A DNA stretch of 50,783 nt from Betaproteobacteria bacterium (GCA_947476215.1 CANJQI010000012.1:1-50783); one strand, 5' to 3'. Counted from the first letter of the stretch, positions 1 to 7,703 are shown. Numbers and translations: made by a program. Notes: a model not told the origin generated them from the letters alone.

Positions 1-142
1 ACGTCAAGAAAAGTTATGACCTTTGTAGTCGAAAGTAACTGGGTCGCTGTGAAGCGGGGTGGAGAGCAACTGGAGACGAATCGTCAGTCCGTAGGATACC
101 CCTATCGGGTATCGTTGCGACGACATGATGCGCGAATACGAT

Positions 143-169
143 CCCGGATTGCGCTACGCTGCATCCGGG
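143..169. repeat. REP-like extragenic palindrome
   Basis: An inverted repeat: CCCGGAT at 143-149 and ATCCGGG at 163-169 pair perfectly around a GC-rich core that can partly pair itself. The form, CCCGGAT, a core containing GCTACGCTGC, then ATCCGGGCTA, resembles the REP/BIME-type palindromes scattered in many proteobacterial genomes (from memory, not searched). It abuts the first recognisable transposase codons, so it probably marks where the transposase lost its 5' part. I see only this one copy in the window. Confidence 0.5.
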
Positions 170-174
170 CTATA

Positions 175-609
175 CGCCTCTGCCGCTACATCACCTGCCC
201 CGCGATCGCCAACGAACAGCTCAAGCGCGATGGCGCCGGTGACGACGTGCTGCAACTCAAAAGCGCCTGGCGCGACGGCACCACGCACATCATGATGTCG
301 CCGCTGGAATTCATGCGGCGCCTGGCCGCGCTGGTGCCGCGACCGCGCCTGCACCTGATCCGCTTTCACGGCGTGCTCGCCCCCAATGCCGGGCTGCGAG
401 CCGCGATCGTGCGGGGTCCAGCGGAGAATATCAGCGAGCCTGCGGGGGAACACGCGCACGGCGCGCCGGCGCGTATAAGTTGGTCGCGGTTGCTCCGGCG
501 CGTTTTTGGCATTGATATTGAGCATTGCCCGAACTGTGGCGGCACCCTGAAGATCATCGCCGCCATCGAAGAGCCGGCGGTGATTGTCAAGATCCTCACG
601 CATCTGGGT
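175..609 (+). pseudogene. IS91-family transposase remnant (C-terminal part)
   Basis: This reads as the C-terminal part of an IS91-type (Y2/HUH) transposase. Landmarks in order are LCRYITCPAIANEQL, a block starting RDGTTHIMMSPLEFM, PRPRLHLIRFHGVLAPNA, then RISWSRLLRRVFGIDIEHCPNCGG with its CxxC pair, and ILTHLGC, close to where such proteins end. The N-terminal zinc region and HUH catalytic core are missing: upstream sequence in the same frame does not match the family, and a REP-like hairpin sits at the edge. At 610 the sequence switches directly into a reverse-strand decarboxylase-like gene, so the reading frame past 609 is not transposase. Bases 1-142 show nothing I recognise. Non-functional relic. 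Confidence 0.75.
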
Positions 610-919
610 TGCGACGCGCTGAAAAGTTCAGAGTTCTTCCAGTCTTCGATGGCGGCGACTTCCTTGGGGCCCAGACCTTCCTTGGGCGCGTAGACGGTGC
701 CGTGGGCCTTGCTCACATGGCTGACGCGATTGAGTATGCCGATGCGTATGATGACCATCTCACGCAACGGCCCGTCCAGCTTGGTCTTGCAGCGCATCGC
801 GGTGACTTGATCTAGCAAGGCGGCGGCAATGTCCGGGCTGTGCGGCAGGAGCGTAAACGGCTAGGTGTAACGTCCGCCGCGGCCGGCTTTTATCTTGGCG
901 ATGAGTTCGCTGAATTCAG
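610..919 (-). pseudogene. Broken carboxymuconolactone decarboxylase-like gene copy
   Basis: The reverse strand encodes a protein fragment very close to the intact gene at 1828-2409: both contain GPLREMVIIRIGILNRVS and SKAHGTVYAPKE. The two DNA stretches (610-919 and 2063-2372) have equal length and roughly 85 percent identity by eye. This copy has an in-frame TAG where the intact gene has a Tyr codon in its YTYP segment, has no preserved start, and loses its C-terminal third at the transposase junction. Differences cluster in one variable segment (EGLGPKEVAA against ENMSAKQISA), which suggests an older paralogue rather than a very recent duplication. Confidence 0.75.
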
Positions 920-925
920 AACTCG

Positions 926-952
926 GGCGCAATAATCGAAAGACATTGCGCC
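926..952. repeat. Perfect 8-bp stem hairpin upstream of vapBC
   Basis: GGCGCAAT at 926-933 is the exact reverse complement of ATTGCGCC at 945-952, with an 11-nt loop. It lies between the broken decarboxylase copy and the vapBC promoter. It could be a transcription terminator shielding the toxin-antitoxin operon, although no U tract follows, or the remains of a mobile-element end. Confidence 0.4.
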
Positions 953-976
953 TTACCGGCTCCCGCTGGTGCGATT

Positions 977-1003
977 GTGTGTATAATATATAAATATACA
1001 CAC
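977..1003 (+). promoter_or_regulatory. vapBC promoter/operator palindrome
   Basis: GTGTGTATA (977-985) and TATACACAC (995-1003) form a perfect 9-bp inverted repeat with a 9-nt AT spacer, ending 21 bases before the vapB GTG. A consensus -10, TATAAT, lies at 982-987 inside the left arm, so anything bound here would block RNA polymerase. VapB/VapC complexes typically autorepress by binding such palindromes; that this is the site here is inference. No convincing -35 is seen at the usual spacing. Confidence 0.6.
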
Positions 1004-1024
1004 ATTTATGCATCGGAGGGCGTC

Positions 1025-1342
1025 GTGCGTACCGCAAAAATTTTCAACAACGGCAATAGTCAGGCAGTTCGCCTGCCCAAACAATTTCGCATAAACGCGT
1101 CTGAAGTTTTCATCCGCAAAGACGCGGGCACTGGCGACATCGTTCTTTCAACACGGGCATCAGAAGGCGCATGGGCCGAGTTCTTTGCGATACGTGATAA
1201 AACACGTTTGCCGGGGGATTTTATGCGTGAGCGCCAGATGAACGCGGTGGAAGCAACACACGATCCATTCACCATCCCCGCGGCCAAACCGAGCGCCAGC
1301 CGCAACGTGAAGGTGCAGCGCAGACCAGGTGTGCAACGATAG
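1025..1342 (+). CDS. vapB: VapB-type antitoxin (AbrB/MazE fold)
   Basis: Small DNA-binding antitoxin of a type II toxin-antitoxin pair, expected to bind and neutralise the PIN-domain toxin next to it and to autorepress the operon. The N-terminus RTAKIFNNGNSQAVRLPKQF is the classic SpoVT/AbrB swapped-hairpin signature of VapB. I chose GTG at 1025 because GGAGGG lies just upstream and the family signature begins at once; an in-frame ATG upstream would add residues encoded by the operator. The product is 105 residues, longer than the usual 75-85, with a Pro/Arg/Lys-rich tail after about residue 75. Its TAG overlaps the toxin GTG by one base, implying translational coupling. Confidence 0.85.
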   Translation: MRTAKIFNNGNSQAVRLPKQFRINASEVFIRKDAGTGDIVLSTRASEGAWAEFFAIRDKTRLPGDFMRERQMNAVEATHDPFTIPAAKPSASRNVKVQRRPGVQR

Positions 1343-1743
1343 TGCGCTATCTGCTCGATACCGATACCTCAAGCTATATCATTCGCGGTGCATTCCCCGC
1401 GCTGGATGCAAAAGTTGCGACAATGGCCCCACGCGACATGGCGATTTCGGTGATAACCCGCGCCGAATTGTTATTTGGTCTGGAAAGGCGTGGCAATCCG
1501 CGCGGTCTCGCGCGTGTCGTGCATGCATTTCTTGATCGCATGACCATACCTCCGTGGGATAACGCTGCCGCCGACACGTTCGCAAAGTTACGCGTACAGC
1601 TTGAACAGCACGGAACTCCCATTGGGTTTGCAGATACCATGATAGGTGCGCACGCACTTGCGCTTAAGGTGGTGCTTGTGACAAACAATCAAAAGCACTT
1701 TCAAAACGTCAAGGGCTTGGTGCTTGAAAACTGGATTGCTTGA
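1342..1743 (+). CDS. vapC: VapC-type PIN-domain ribonuclease toxin
   Basis: PIN-domain endoribonuclease; family members stop growth by cutting tRNA or rRNA when not bound by VapB. Visible acidic active-site candidates are the Asp of LLDTDTSSYI near the N-terminus, the Glu of ITRAELLFGLE around residue 40, and the Asp of GFADTMIGAHAL around residue 100, followed by the TNNQKHF motif typical of the family. At 133 residues it is full length. It starts at a GTG sharing its first base with the antitoxin stop codon. All expected motifs are intact, so the module looks functional. The target RNA cannot be read from sequence. Confidence 0.88.
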   Translation: MRYLLDTDTSSYIIRGAFPALDAKVATMAPRDMAISVITRAELLFGLERRGNPRGLARVVHAFLDRMTIPPWDNAAADTFAKLRVQLEQHGTPIGFADTMIGAHALALKVVLVTNNQKHFQNVKGLVLENWIA

Positions 1744-1827
1744 TATTGTCCGAATTCATCGAGAAGCATCAAAACGACTTCGTCACGGCCCGTCTTAACG
1801 ACGTCCACGCGTGTCCGGGCCTCGAGT

Positions 1828-2409
1828 TCATACTGTCGGCGCTGATGACCTCGCTGCAGTGGGTGGATCTCCCTTGCTGATCGCGGACCGGCGTTCGATT
1901 TCCAGCGCCTGGAACACCCGTGTGTGCATGTTGTAGGTGCCGATCAGCACGGTAAGTTCGATAATCTGACGTTCGCTCAAATGGCGCTGCAATTCGTCCT
2001 GTATCGCTTCCGGGACCTGCACTTCCAGGGTCATCGCGTCTGTGTAGGCCAGTGCGGCACGCTGCGACGCGCTGAATAGATCGGAATTCTTCCAATCTTC
2101 GATGGCGGATATCTGCTTCGCGCTCATGTTCTCCTTGGGTGCGTAGACAGTACCATGGGCTTTGCTGACATAGCTGACGCGATTGAGTATGCCGATGCGT
2201 ATGATGACCATCTCACGCAACGGCCCGTCCAGGTTCGTCTTCCAGCGCACCGCGGTGACCTGATCCAGCCAGGCGGCGGCGATATCCGGGCTGTGCAGCA
2301 GGAGCGTAAACGGATAGGTATAGCGCCCGCCGCGGCCGGCTTTGATCCGGGCGATGAGTTCGCTGAATTCAGGGTGTTCTTTTTCTTCGATGAGAGACAG
2401 CTTGATCAT
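1828..2409 (-). CDS. Carboxymuconolactone decarboxylase-family (AhpD-like) protein
   Basis: A 193-residue all-alpha protein of the CMD/AhpD superfamily, judged from PLREMVIIRIGILNRVSYVSKAHG and the following segment, where the conserved His sits in KAHG. The redox CxxC of true AhpD peroxidase partners is absent, so a decarboxylase or hydrolase-like role in catabolism is more likely; the substrate is unknown. ATG at 2409 is preceded by GGAG seven bases upstream. The gene lies 25 bp downstream of a Bug receptor gene on the same strand, suggesting one operon in which the receptor delivers a carboxylate that this enzyme helps process. A broken paralogue lies at 610-919. Confidence 0.75.
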   Translation of the reverse strand: MIKLSLIEEKEHPEFSELIARIKAGRGGRYTYPFTLLLHSPDIAAAWLDQVTAVRWKTNLDGPLREMVIIRIGILNRVSYVSKAHGTVYAPKENMSAKQISAIEDWKNSDLFSASQRAALAYTDAMTLEVQVPEAIQDELQRHLSERQIIELTVLIGTYNMHTRVFQALEIERRSAISKGDPPTAARSSAPTV

Positions 2410-2434
2410 GAATATGCTCCGCGTTGGTTGGTGT

Positions 2435-3397
2435 TTACGGGGTCCGCTTGGAAGCGGATTCCTTGAGAACCTTGGACCACTTCGATACTTCCGTTGCAAT
2501 ATACTTTGAGAAATCGGCGGAGGTATTGGACGCTGATTCCAGGCCCAGCGAGGCAAACGTGTCCTTGACGTTCGGACTTTGCACGATGCGCACGATTTCA
2601 CTGTTAAGTTTTGCGACGACTGCCGGCGGCGTACGCCCCGGCAGCAGCACCCCGTACCACTGGGTCAATTCGTAACCCGGTACTCCCGCCTCCGCGATCG
2701 TGGGTACGTCGGGTAGCGAAAGGGCGCGTCTGGCGCTGCTGACGCCCAACACCCGTAGCTTGCCCGACTTAATAAACGGAATAGCCGGCACTATGCTGAA
2801 GAATGCGACATTGACTTCGCCGGCCAGCAATGCCGCAAGACCGGGGCCCGCGCCTTTGTATTCAATTCCCGTCATCTGTACGCCGGTTATGGACTGGAAC
2901 AGTAGTGCGCCCAGGCTGCTCGAACTGCCACCGCCGGTCGAACTGTAGTTGAGCTGGTCCGGTTTGGATCTGGCGAGCGCGATGAGTTCTTTGACGGATT
3001 TCACGGGCACCGTCGGATGCACGACCAGCGCCAGCAATCCCTGCGCCATCAGGCTGACGGGCGAAAAATCATTAATCGTGTCGTAAGGCAGATCGTTGTG
3101 CAGGGCCGGGGTGATGGCGAAGCCGAAGGTTCCCAGCAACATTGTGTAGCCGTCCGCCGGCGCTTTCGCCGCAAGCGCGGTACCGACGACGCTTGCGCCG
3201 CCGCCGCGGTTGTCGATGATGACCTGCTGTCCCGATGACTCGGTCAGTTTCTGTCCGACGAGCCGGGCGATCACGTCGGTCGGACCGCCCGGAGGATAGG
3301 GGACGATGAAGCGTATGGGTTTGAGCGGATAGTTCTGGGCAATCACGGTATGATTCGCGGCTATGGCGAACAGAACCAGCATGATAAGGTTACGCAT
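2435..3397 (-). CDS. Bug/TctC-family periplasmic solute receptor
   Basis: Extracytoplasmic solute-binding protein of the Bug (tripartite tricarboxylate receptor) family, 320 residues, ligands usually carboxylates. ATG at 3397 begins a signal peptide (RNLIMLVLFAIAAN, cleavage after VIAQ), then NYPLKPIRFIVPYPPGGPTD, the hallmark first loop, and the DNRGGG and ADGYTMLLG motifs. The open frame extends further upstream, but that part has no signal peptide logic. No clear ribosome site precedes the ATG. No TctA/TctB membrane subunits are encoded nearby, so this is an orphan receptor, as is common in Burkholderiales. Probably co-transcribed with the downstream CMD-like gene. Confidence 0.9.
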   Translation of the reverse strand: MRNLIMLVLFAIAANHTVIAQNYPLKPIRFIVPYPPGGPTDVIARLVGQKLTESSGQQVIIDNRGGGASVVGTALAAKAPADGYTMLLGTFGFAITPALHNDLPYDTINDFSPVSLMAQGLLALVVHPTVPVKSVKELIALARSKPDQLNYSSTGGGSSSSLGALLFQSITGVQMTGIEYKGAGPGLAALLAGEVNVAFFSIVPAIPFIKSGKLRVLGVSSARRALSLPDVPTIAEAGVPGYELTQWYGVLLPGRTPPAVVAKLNSEIVRIVQSPNVKDTFASLGLESASNTSADFSKYIATEVSKWSKVLKESASKRTP

Positions 3398-3557
3398 GGA
3401 GATGTTTTTCGAGTGGCAGGGGTAATATAAGCGAACGTGCGGTGCGCACCACGAGGCAATAGTGCCGATATTACCAGCGCAGGCCGGCGTGCGCTGAAAT
3501 TGCCCGTCGGCGGCGAGGCGGTAAATCAAGAATGCGGCTTTATGAACGGGGAGATAC

Positions 3558-4361
3558 GTGGAAAAAGAATTTGAGTGCAGCGATGGCGCCAAACTGTTCT
3601 ATCAGGTGGATGATTACACCGACCCGTGGCGGTCTGCACAAACCGTGCTGTTTGTTCATGGGATCGCCGAAAGCAGTGAAGTATGGCGCGCCTGGGTGCC
3701 GCACTTTGCAGGTCGATTTCGGGTGATCCGTCTGGACGTACGCGGCTTCGGGCGTTCGACGCCGATGACGGAGAGCTTCAACTGGTCGCTCGATTTGCTG
3801 GTCAACGATCTGGTCGAATTCATACGCCACCTGGACTGCGGACCGGTGCATCTGGTCGGCGCGAAAAGCGGTGGCACGATGACGTTCAAGCTTGCCGCGG
3901 ATTATCCTGAACTGGTACAAACTCTGGCGGGAATGACGCCGGCGGCGCAGGGCAAGGAGAGTGCGCTGAAGTGGGCGGTGCAGATACGTGAGCAGGGCAT
4001 ACACGCGTGGGCGCGCGATACCATGCAGGGGCGGCTGGGGAGCAAGGCGACCAAGGCCGAATTCGACTGGTGGGTGGACAACCTGCAGGGTAAGACGCCG
4101 GTCTCAACCATGCTGAGTTACCTGCGCATGGTGCCGGGTCTTGATATACGCGCGGATGTGGAGCGAATTTGCTGTCCGACGCTGATCATCGCAAGCGGCG
4201 GTGGCGCCATGCACAGCCTCGATAGCTACAAGGCGTGGCAGCCGCGCATCAGGAATTCTGAATTTCATGTGGTGGAGGGTGATGCATGGCATGCTGCGGG
4301 GGCGTACCCTGACCTGTGCGCTCGGAAAACCCTGGCATTTCTGGAGGGTCATGGCGCGTGA
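3558..4361 (+). CDS. Alpha/beta-fold hydrolase
   Basis: A 267-residue single-domain alpha/beta hydrolase. The oxyanion-loop motif FVHGIAESSEVW is near residue 32, LDVRGFGRS near 60, the nucleophile elbow GAKSGG near 103 (Ser nucleophile, Lys before it), and a C-terminal His in GDAWHAAGA near 245. The series resembles 3-oxoadipate enol-lactonase-like esterases, but substrate cannot be assigned. GTG at 3558 is chosen because GGGGAGAT lies a few bases upstream. It is divergent from the Bug/CMD operon, sharing a 160-bp intergenic region, which suggests possible co-regulation with that catabolic pair. The downstream transglycosylase gene follows closely. Confidence 0.8.
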   Translation: MEKEFECSDGAKLFYQVDDYTDPWRSAQTVLFVHGIAESSEVWRAWVPHFAGRFRVIRLDVRGFGRSTPMTESFNWSLDLLVNDLVEFIRHLDCGPVHLVGAKSGGTMTFKLAADYPELVQTLAGMTPAAQGKESALKWAVQIREQGIHAWARDTMQGRLGSKATKAEFDWWVDNLQGKTPVSTMLSYLRMVPGLDIRADVERICCPTLIIASGGGAMHSLDSYKAWQPRIRNSEFHVVEGDAWHAAGAYPDLCARKTLAFLEGHGA

Positions 4362-4401
4362 CTGCTCCTGTTGCACTTTCCCTAATTCGCGACGGCGACC
4401 G

Positions 4402-5415
4402 ATGACCATGGCCATCAAAGGAGTCCTTGCGATTGTCGGCGGTTTTTGTGGCATGGTTGCCTGTGCCCTGCCCTGCGCGGCTACGTTTGACCGCATGCCC
4501 GAGGTCGGGAAATTCATCGATGAAATCGTGGTCAAACATGATTTTGATCGCAGCCAGTTGCAACGCTGGTTCAGTCACGCTCAGGTGCAAAACAGCGTGC
4601 TGAGGGCAATGTCGACTCCCGGCACCGCGCGTCCATGGCACTCGTATCGAGCCTCCCAGGTTACCGATGCGCGCATACGTGGCGGCGTGGATTACTGGCG
4701 CCGTCACGCGGCAATTCTGGCGCGCGCCAGCGCTGAGTTCGGCGTTCCCGAGGAGATGATAGCGGCGACCATAGGGATCGAAACCCACTACGGGCGGACC
4801 TTGGGGACCAACGTCGTGTTTGACACCTTGGCAACGCTGGCATTTTTGTATCCGCGGCGCGCGGAGCTCTTTCGCGCAGAGCTCGAACAGTTTCTGCTGC
4901 TGACGCGCGAGCTGGACGTGGCGCCACGCAGCTACAAGGGTTCCTACGCAGGCGCGGTAGGAGTATCTCAGTTTCTGCCGGGGAGCTATAGACGCCATGC
5001 GGTGGATTTTGACAAGGACGGCAGGCGTGATCTGTGGAGCCATGCCGATGCGATCGGCAGCGTCGCCAATTACTACAAGGCCTATGGATGGACATCTGGG
5101 GAGAAGGTGATAGTCGCCCTTGAACAGCCGTCGGAATCCGCAGGCCAGGAGCTGCAACGACTGCTGGAGCGGGGGCTGAATCCGCATACGACGGTTGCGG
5201 CTCTGCGGGCATCGGGCCTGACGCCGGTGGAGCCGGTGCCCGACGATACGCTCGCGAGCGTGATCACGGCGGAATCCGAATCAGGCCCTCGTTACTGGCT
5301 CGCGTTCAATAATTTCTATGTGATCACGCGCTACAACCGTAGCGTGAACTACGCATTAGCCGTACATGATTTGGCGCTGGAGTTACGCCATGCGCTGAGT
5401 TTGGAGCGCCGCTGA
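4402..5415 (+). CDS. mltB: Lytic murein transglycosylase, MltB type
   Basis: Peptidoglycan-cleaving lytic transglycosylase (GH103), making 1,6-anhydromuropeptides in the periplasm. Motifs: the catalytic Glu in ATIGIETHYGRTLG, then AGAVGVSQFLPGSYRRHAVDFD and DKDGRRDLW, and a C-terminal RYNRSVNYALAV segment, all typical of MltB. An N-terminal hydrophobic stretch (GVLAIVGGFCGMVACALPCAA) acts as signal peptide; no lipobox is obvious, although Cys residues are present. Start choice is uncertain: ATG at 4402 or 4408 begins the hydrophobic segment, while ATG at 4351 would overlap the hydrolase gene and add an Arg-rich n-region. An NlpC/P60 cell-wall hydrolase gene converges from the other side. Confidence 0.88.
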   Translation: MTMAIKGVLAIVGGFCGMVACALPCAATFDRMPEVGKFIDEIVVKHDFDRSQLQRWFSHAQVQNSVLRAMSTPGTARPWHSYRASQVTDARIRGGVDYWRRHAAILARASAEFGVPEEMIAATIGIETHYGRTLGTNVVFDTLATLAFLYPRRAELFRAELEQFLLLTRELDVAPRSYKGSYAGAVGVSQFLPGSYRRHAVDFDKDGRRDLWSHADAIGSVANYYKAYGWTSGEKVIVALEQPSESAGQELQRLLERGLNPHTTVAALRASGLTPVEPVPDDTLASVITAESESGPRYWLAFNNFYVITRYNRSVNYALAVHDLALELRHALSLERR

Positions 5416-5465
5416 TGGGTGTGTGAAACTGAAATGCCCGTTAGCCAGTCTGGCGATGAACGCAA

Positions 5466-6023
5466 TTAGTTGCCGACGCGTCGTGCCCCATTGTAGCGTT
5501 GCCGCCAGTAGCGATCGCCCATGTTCGCGACTTCGACCTCGCCGCCGCGACTGGGCGCGTGTACAAAGCGCTCCTCGCCTATGTAGATGCCAACGTGCGA
5601 ATAGGGCTGCCGGCGCGTATTGAAAAAAACCAGATCGCCCGGCTGCAGTCCTGTTTTATCGATGATAGCGCCGACTTTACTCAAGGCGTGAGAGTTGCGC
5701 GGCAGTGTCAGGCCCGCAACTTCGCGGAACACCAGACTTACGAGGCCGCTGCAATCAAGCCCGCTTTCCACGGAGTTTCCGCCAAACTTGTAGTTGACGC
5801 CCAATAATCCAAGTGCACGCAATACCAGCTCGCTGGCCTGTTCGAAATACTGGTTTTTCTCCACGCGCGGCGAAACTTGTACCGGCAGGTTGTTCGTTCC
5901 GTCGGCGGACCCATCGGCGGCCTGTGCTGGCAGCACAGTCGCAAACAAAAACGCCGTCAATAGCGAATGTATTAATGTCATGGAGGCAACTATATTGGAC
6001 ATGGTGTTGATTGTAAAGCGCAC
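5466..6023 (-). CDS. NlpC/P60-family peptidoglycan endopeptidase
   Basis: Secreted cell-wall cysteine peptidase, 185 residues, expected to cut stem peptides of peptidoglycan. The N-terminal hydrophobic segment (LIHSLLTAFLFATVLPAQA) is a signal peptide. The NlpC/P60 domain follows with catalytic Cys in SGLDCSGLVSLVF, His in YSHVGIYIG and a third polar residue in FVHAPSRG. GTG at 6023 gives an Arg-containing n-region; internal ATGs at 6002 and 5981 are alternatives, and none has a good ribosome site. Convergent with mltB and divergent from the secretin-like gene, so three envelope genes sit together. Confidence 0.87.
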   Translation of the reverse strand: MRFTINTMSNIVASMTLIHSLLTAFLFATVLPAQAADGSADGTNNLPVQVSPRVEKNQYFEQASELVLRALGLLGVNYKFGGNSVESGLDCSGLVSLVFREVAGLTLPRNSHALSKVGAIIDKTGLQPGDLVFFNTRRQPYSHVGIYIGEERFVHAPSRGGEVEVANMGDRYWRQRYNGARRVGN

Positions 6024-6127
6024 GTGCCGGCGTTAAGCTAGCCGCACTACCACACTACCGCACGACAATACGCGAATCTTAGCTTCGTTTCAATGCCGTA
6101 AAAAGGTTGATGAAAGGAGAAAATCCG

Positions 6128-7027
6128 ATGTTTTTCAAAGGTATGTGGAAGACGTTGGCACAGGTCGCGACGCTGCTTTGCGGATTTGCCCTTGGGGTGC
6201 CGGGATACCCTCAGTCGGGTGCGCTGGAAATCATCACGCTCCGGTATCGCACGGCCGATCAGGTCATTCCGGTCCTGAAACCGATGCTGGACAAGAGCGG
6301 CACCATGAGCGGCATGCAGAATCAGTTGATCATACGGACTACGGCGTCGAATTTGGCGGAATTGAAGAAAATATTGGCGTCGATAGACGCGATGCCACGA
6401 CGATTGATGATCACCGTCCGTCAGGATGCGGATCTCGACAGGGAGCGCAGCGTGGCGCAGATCTCGGGCCGGATTTCGTCGGGCAATACCACGGTCGTGG
6501 TCCCTGGCGGCGCCGGTGGTGGCATTGAAGCACGGCGTGGCGACGATGTGATACGCGGACGAATCGACAACACGCGTTCGCTGGAGTCCGACGGCAATAC
6601 GCAGACCCTGCAGGTGCTGGAAGGTAACAGTGCATACATACGGATGGGCCAGTCGGTCGCGGTTCCGCAACGACAGGTAACGCGCGCCATCGTCAACGGT
6701 CGGGTTGTCGATCAGGTTGGAACCGGAGTCGAATACCGTGATGTCATGACCGGTTTTTACGTGTTGCCGCGCCTGTCGGGCGACGTGGTGACGGTGGAGA
6801 TCAGTCCGCAACGCGACACGTTGGCAAGGCCGGAACAGAATCTGCCGCGCGGCAGTGTAAATGTGCAAAGCGCCGCGACCACGGTATCGGGGGCGCTCGG
6901 TCAGTGGTTGGAAGTCGGCGGCATTGTTCAGGGCGCATCAAACGATCAATCGGTGCTGCTGGGCTCCACACGGACCACGTCTAGCGATAACCGCCGCATT
7001 TTGATCAGGGTCGACGAAATTCGCTGA
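6128..7027 (+). CDS. Orphan short secretin-like protein (NolW/secretin N-domain)
   Basis: A 299-residue exported protein with the fold signature of secretin N-domains: after a signal peptide, LEIITLRYRTADQVIPVLKPML then NQLIIRTTASNLAELKKILASID (a typical NolW repeat, about residues 35-95), a Gly-rich linker (VVPGGAGGGIEARRGDD), and a part resembling the secretin core (GNSAYIRMGQSVAVP, YVLPRLSGDVVTVEISPQRD, WLEVGGI). It is far shorter than PilQ or GspD, and no pilus or type II secretion genes are near. AAAGGAGA seven bases before ATG 6128 fixes the start. It may form a small outer-membrane or periplasmic ring, or assist another secretin; function unknown. Confidence 0.75.
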   Translation: MFFKGMWKTLAQVATLLCGFALGVPGYPQSGALEIITLRYRTADQVIPVLKPMLDKSGTMSGMQNQLIIRTTASNLAELKKILASIDAMPRRLMITVRQDADLDRERSVAQISGRISSGNTTVVVPGGAGGGIEARRGDDVIRGRIDNTRSLESDGNTQTLQVLEGNSAYIRMGQSVAVPQRQVTRAIVNGRVVDQVGTGVEYRDVMTGFYVLPRLSGDVVTVEISPQRDTLARPEQNLPRGSVNVQSAATTVSGALGQWLEVGGIVQGASNDQSVLLGSTRTTSSDNRRILIRVDEIR

Positions 7028-7092
7028 AGCAGTACCGCGCAGACTGGCGTTTCCATTTCGCCGCGGTGCATGGCGAACTCGATCTTGTGATT

Positions 7093-7566
7093 TTAAGTCT
7101 GTAGTGTTTGCAGTCTTGCCTTGACGCGCCCCTGCGCAATTTCGATAAACCCCAGTGAGATCGGCAATGTAAAACGGCGTGGTCCGGCGCTGCCGGGATT
7201 TAAGAACAACACGCCGTCCTTGTGTTCTATGGACGGGCGATGACTATGTCCGGAAACGACGACGTGGAAGCCGGCGGCCTGCGGATCCAGATCGAGTTCA
7301 CCGACATAGTGCAGCATGTAGATTGCGATGCCCTTGATTTCGACCGCTTCCGTGACCGGTATGGCGTCGGCCCACGGGCCGTGATCGTTGTTGCCACGGA
7401 CCGCCGTGACAGGGGCGATGGCACGCAATGCTTCCAGCACCTCGGCACCGCAGATATCGCCCGCATGCAGAATGCGATCAACCCCGGCAAGCGCGCGTTT
7501 CGCTTCCGGGCGCACCAGGTTATGTGTATCGGAGATTACGCCGATCTTGAATGTGGTCTCAGGCAT
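7093..7566 (-). CDS. YfcE/MJ0936-type metallophosphoesterase
   Basis: Small calcineurin-like phosphodiesterase of 157 residues with all metal-binding motifs: GVISDTHN (residues about 8-15), HAGDICG, VRGNNDHGPW and VVSGHSHRP. Family members (E. coli YfcE, M. jannaschii MJ0936) hydrolyse phosphodiesters with Mn or Ni; the physiological substrate is generally unknown. ATG at 7566 is chosen because the conserved first strand (FKIGVISDTH) follows at once; the frame is open further upstream without family similarity. Divergent from the thiolase gene, which starts about 140 bp away. Confidence 0.88.
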   Translation of the reverse strand: MPETTFKIGVISDTHNLVRPEAKRALAGVDRILHAGDICGAEVLEALRAIAPVTAVRGNNDHGPWADAIPVTEAVEIKGIAIYMLHYVGELDLDPQAAGFHVVVSGHSHRPSIEHKDGVLFLNPGSAGPRRFTLPISLGFIEIAQGRVKARLQTLQT

Positions 7567-7703
7567 GATTCGTAATATAGAGCATATCTCGCGGCATTGC
7601 GCACTTCTGGCGTGTTCGTGCCCCAAAGTGTGGGGATGTATAATTCCAGTCTCGCCGCCTGATTGCTGCGCTTTCGGCGGCCAATTGCCAGATCAGATTA
7701 CCC

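Noticed and set aside
1744-1827. Possible small second antitoxin gene after vapC
   Set aside because: A forward frame starting at a TTG gives about 40 residues without a family signature or ribosome site, and runs into the CMD gene on the other strand.
4249-5187. Reverse open frame of 312 codons opposite mltB
   Set aside because: MltB motifs on the forward strand are decisive; the reverse product looks like a shadow.
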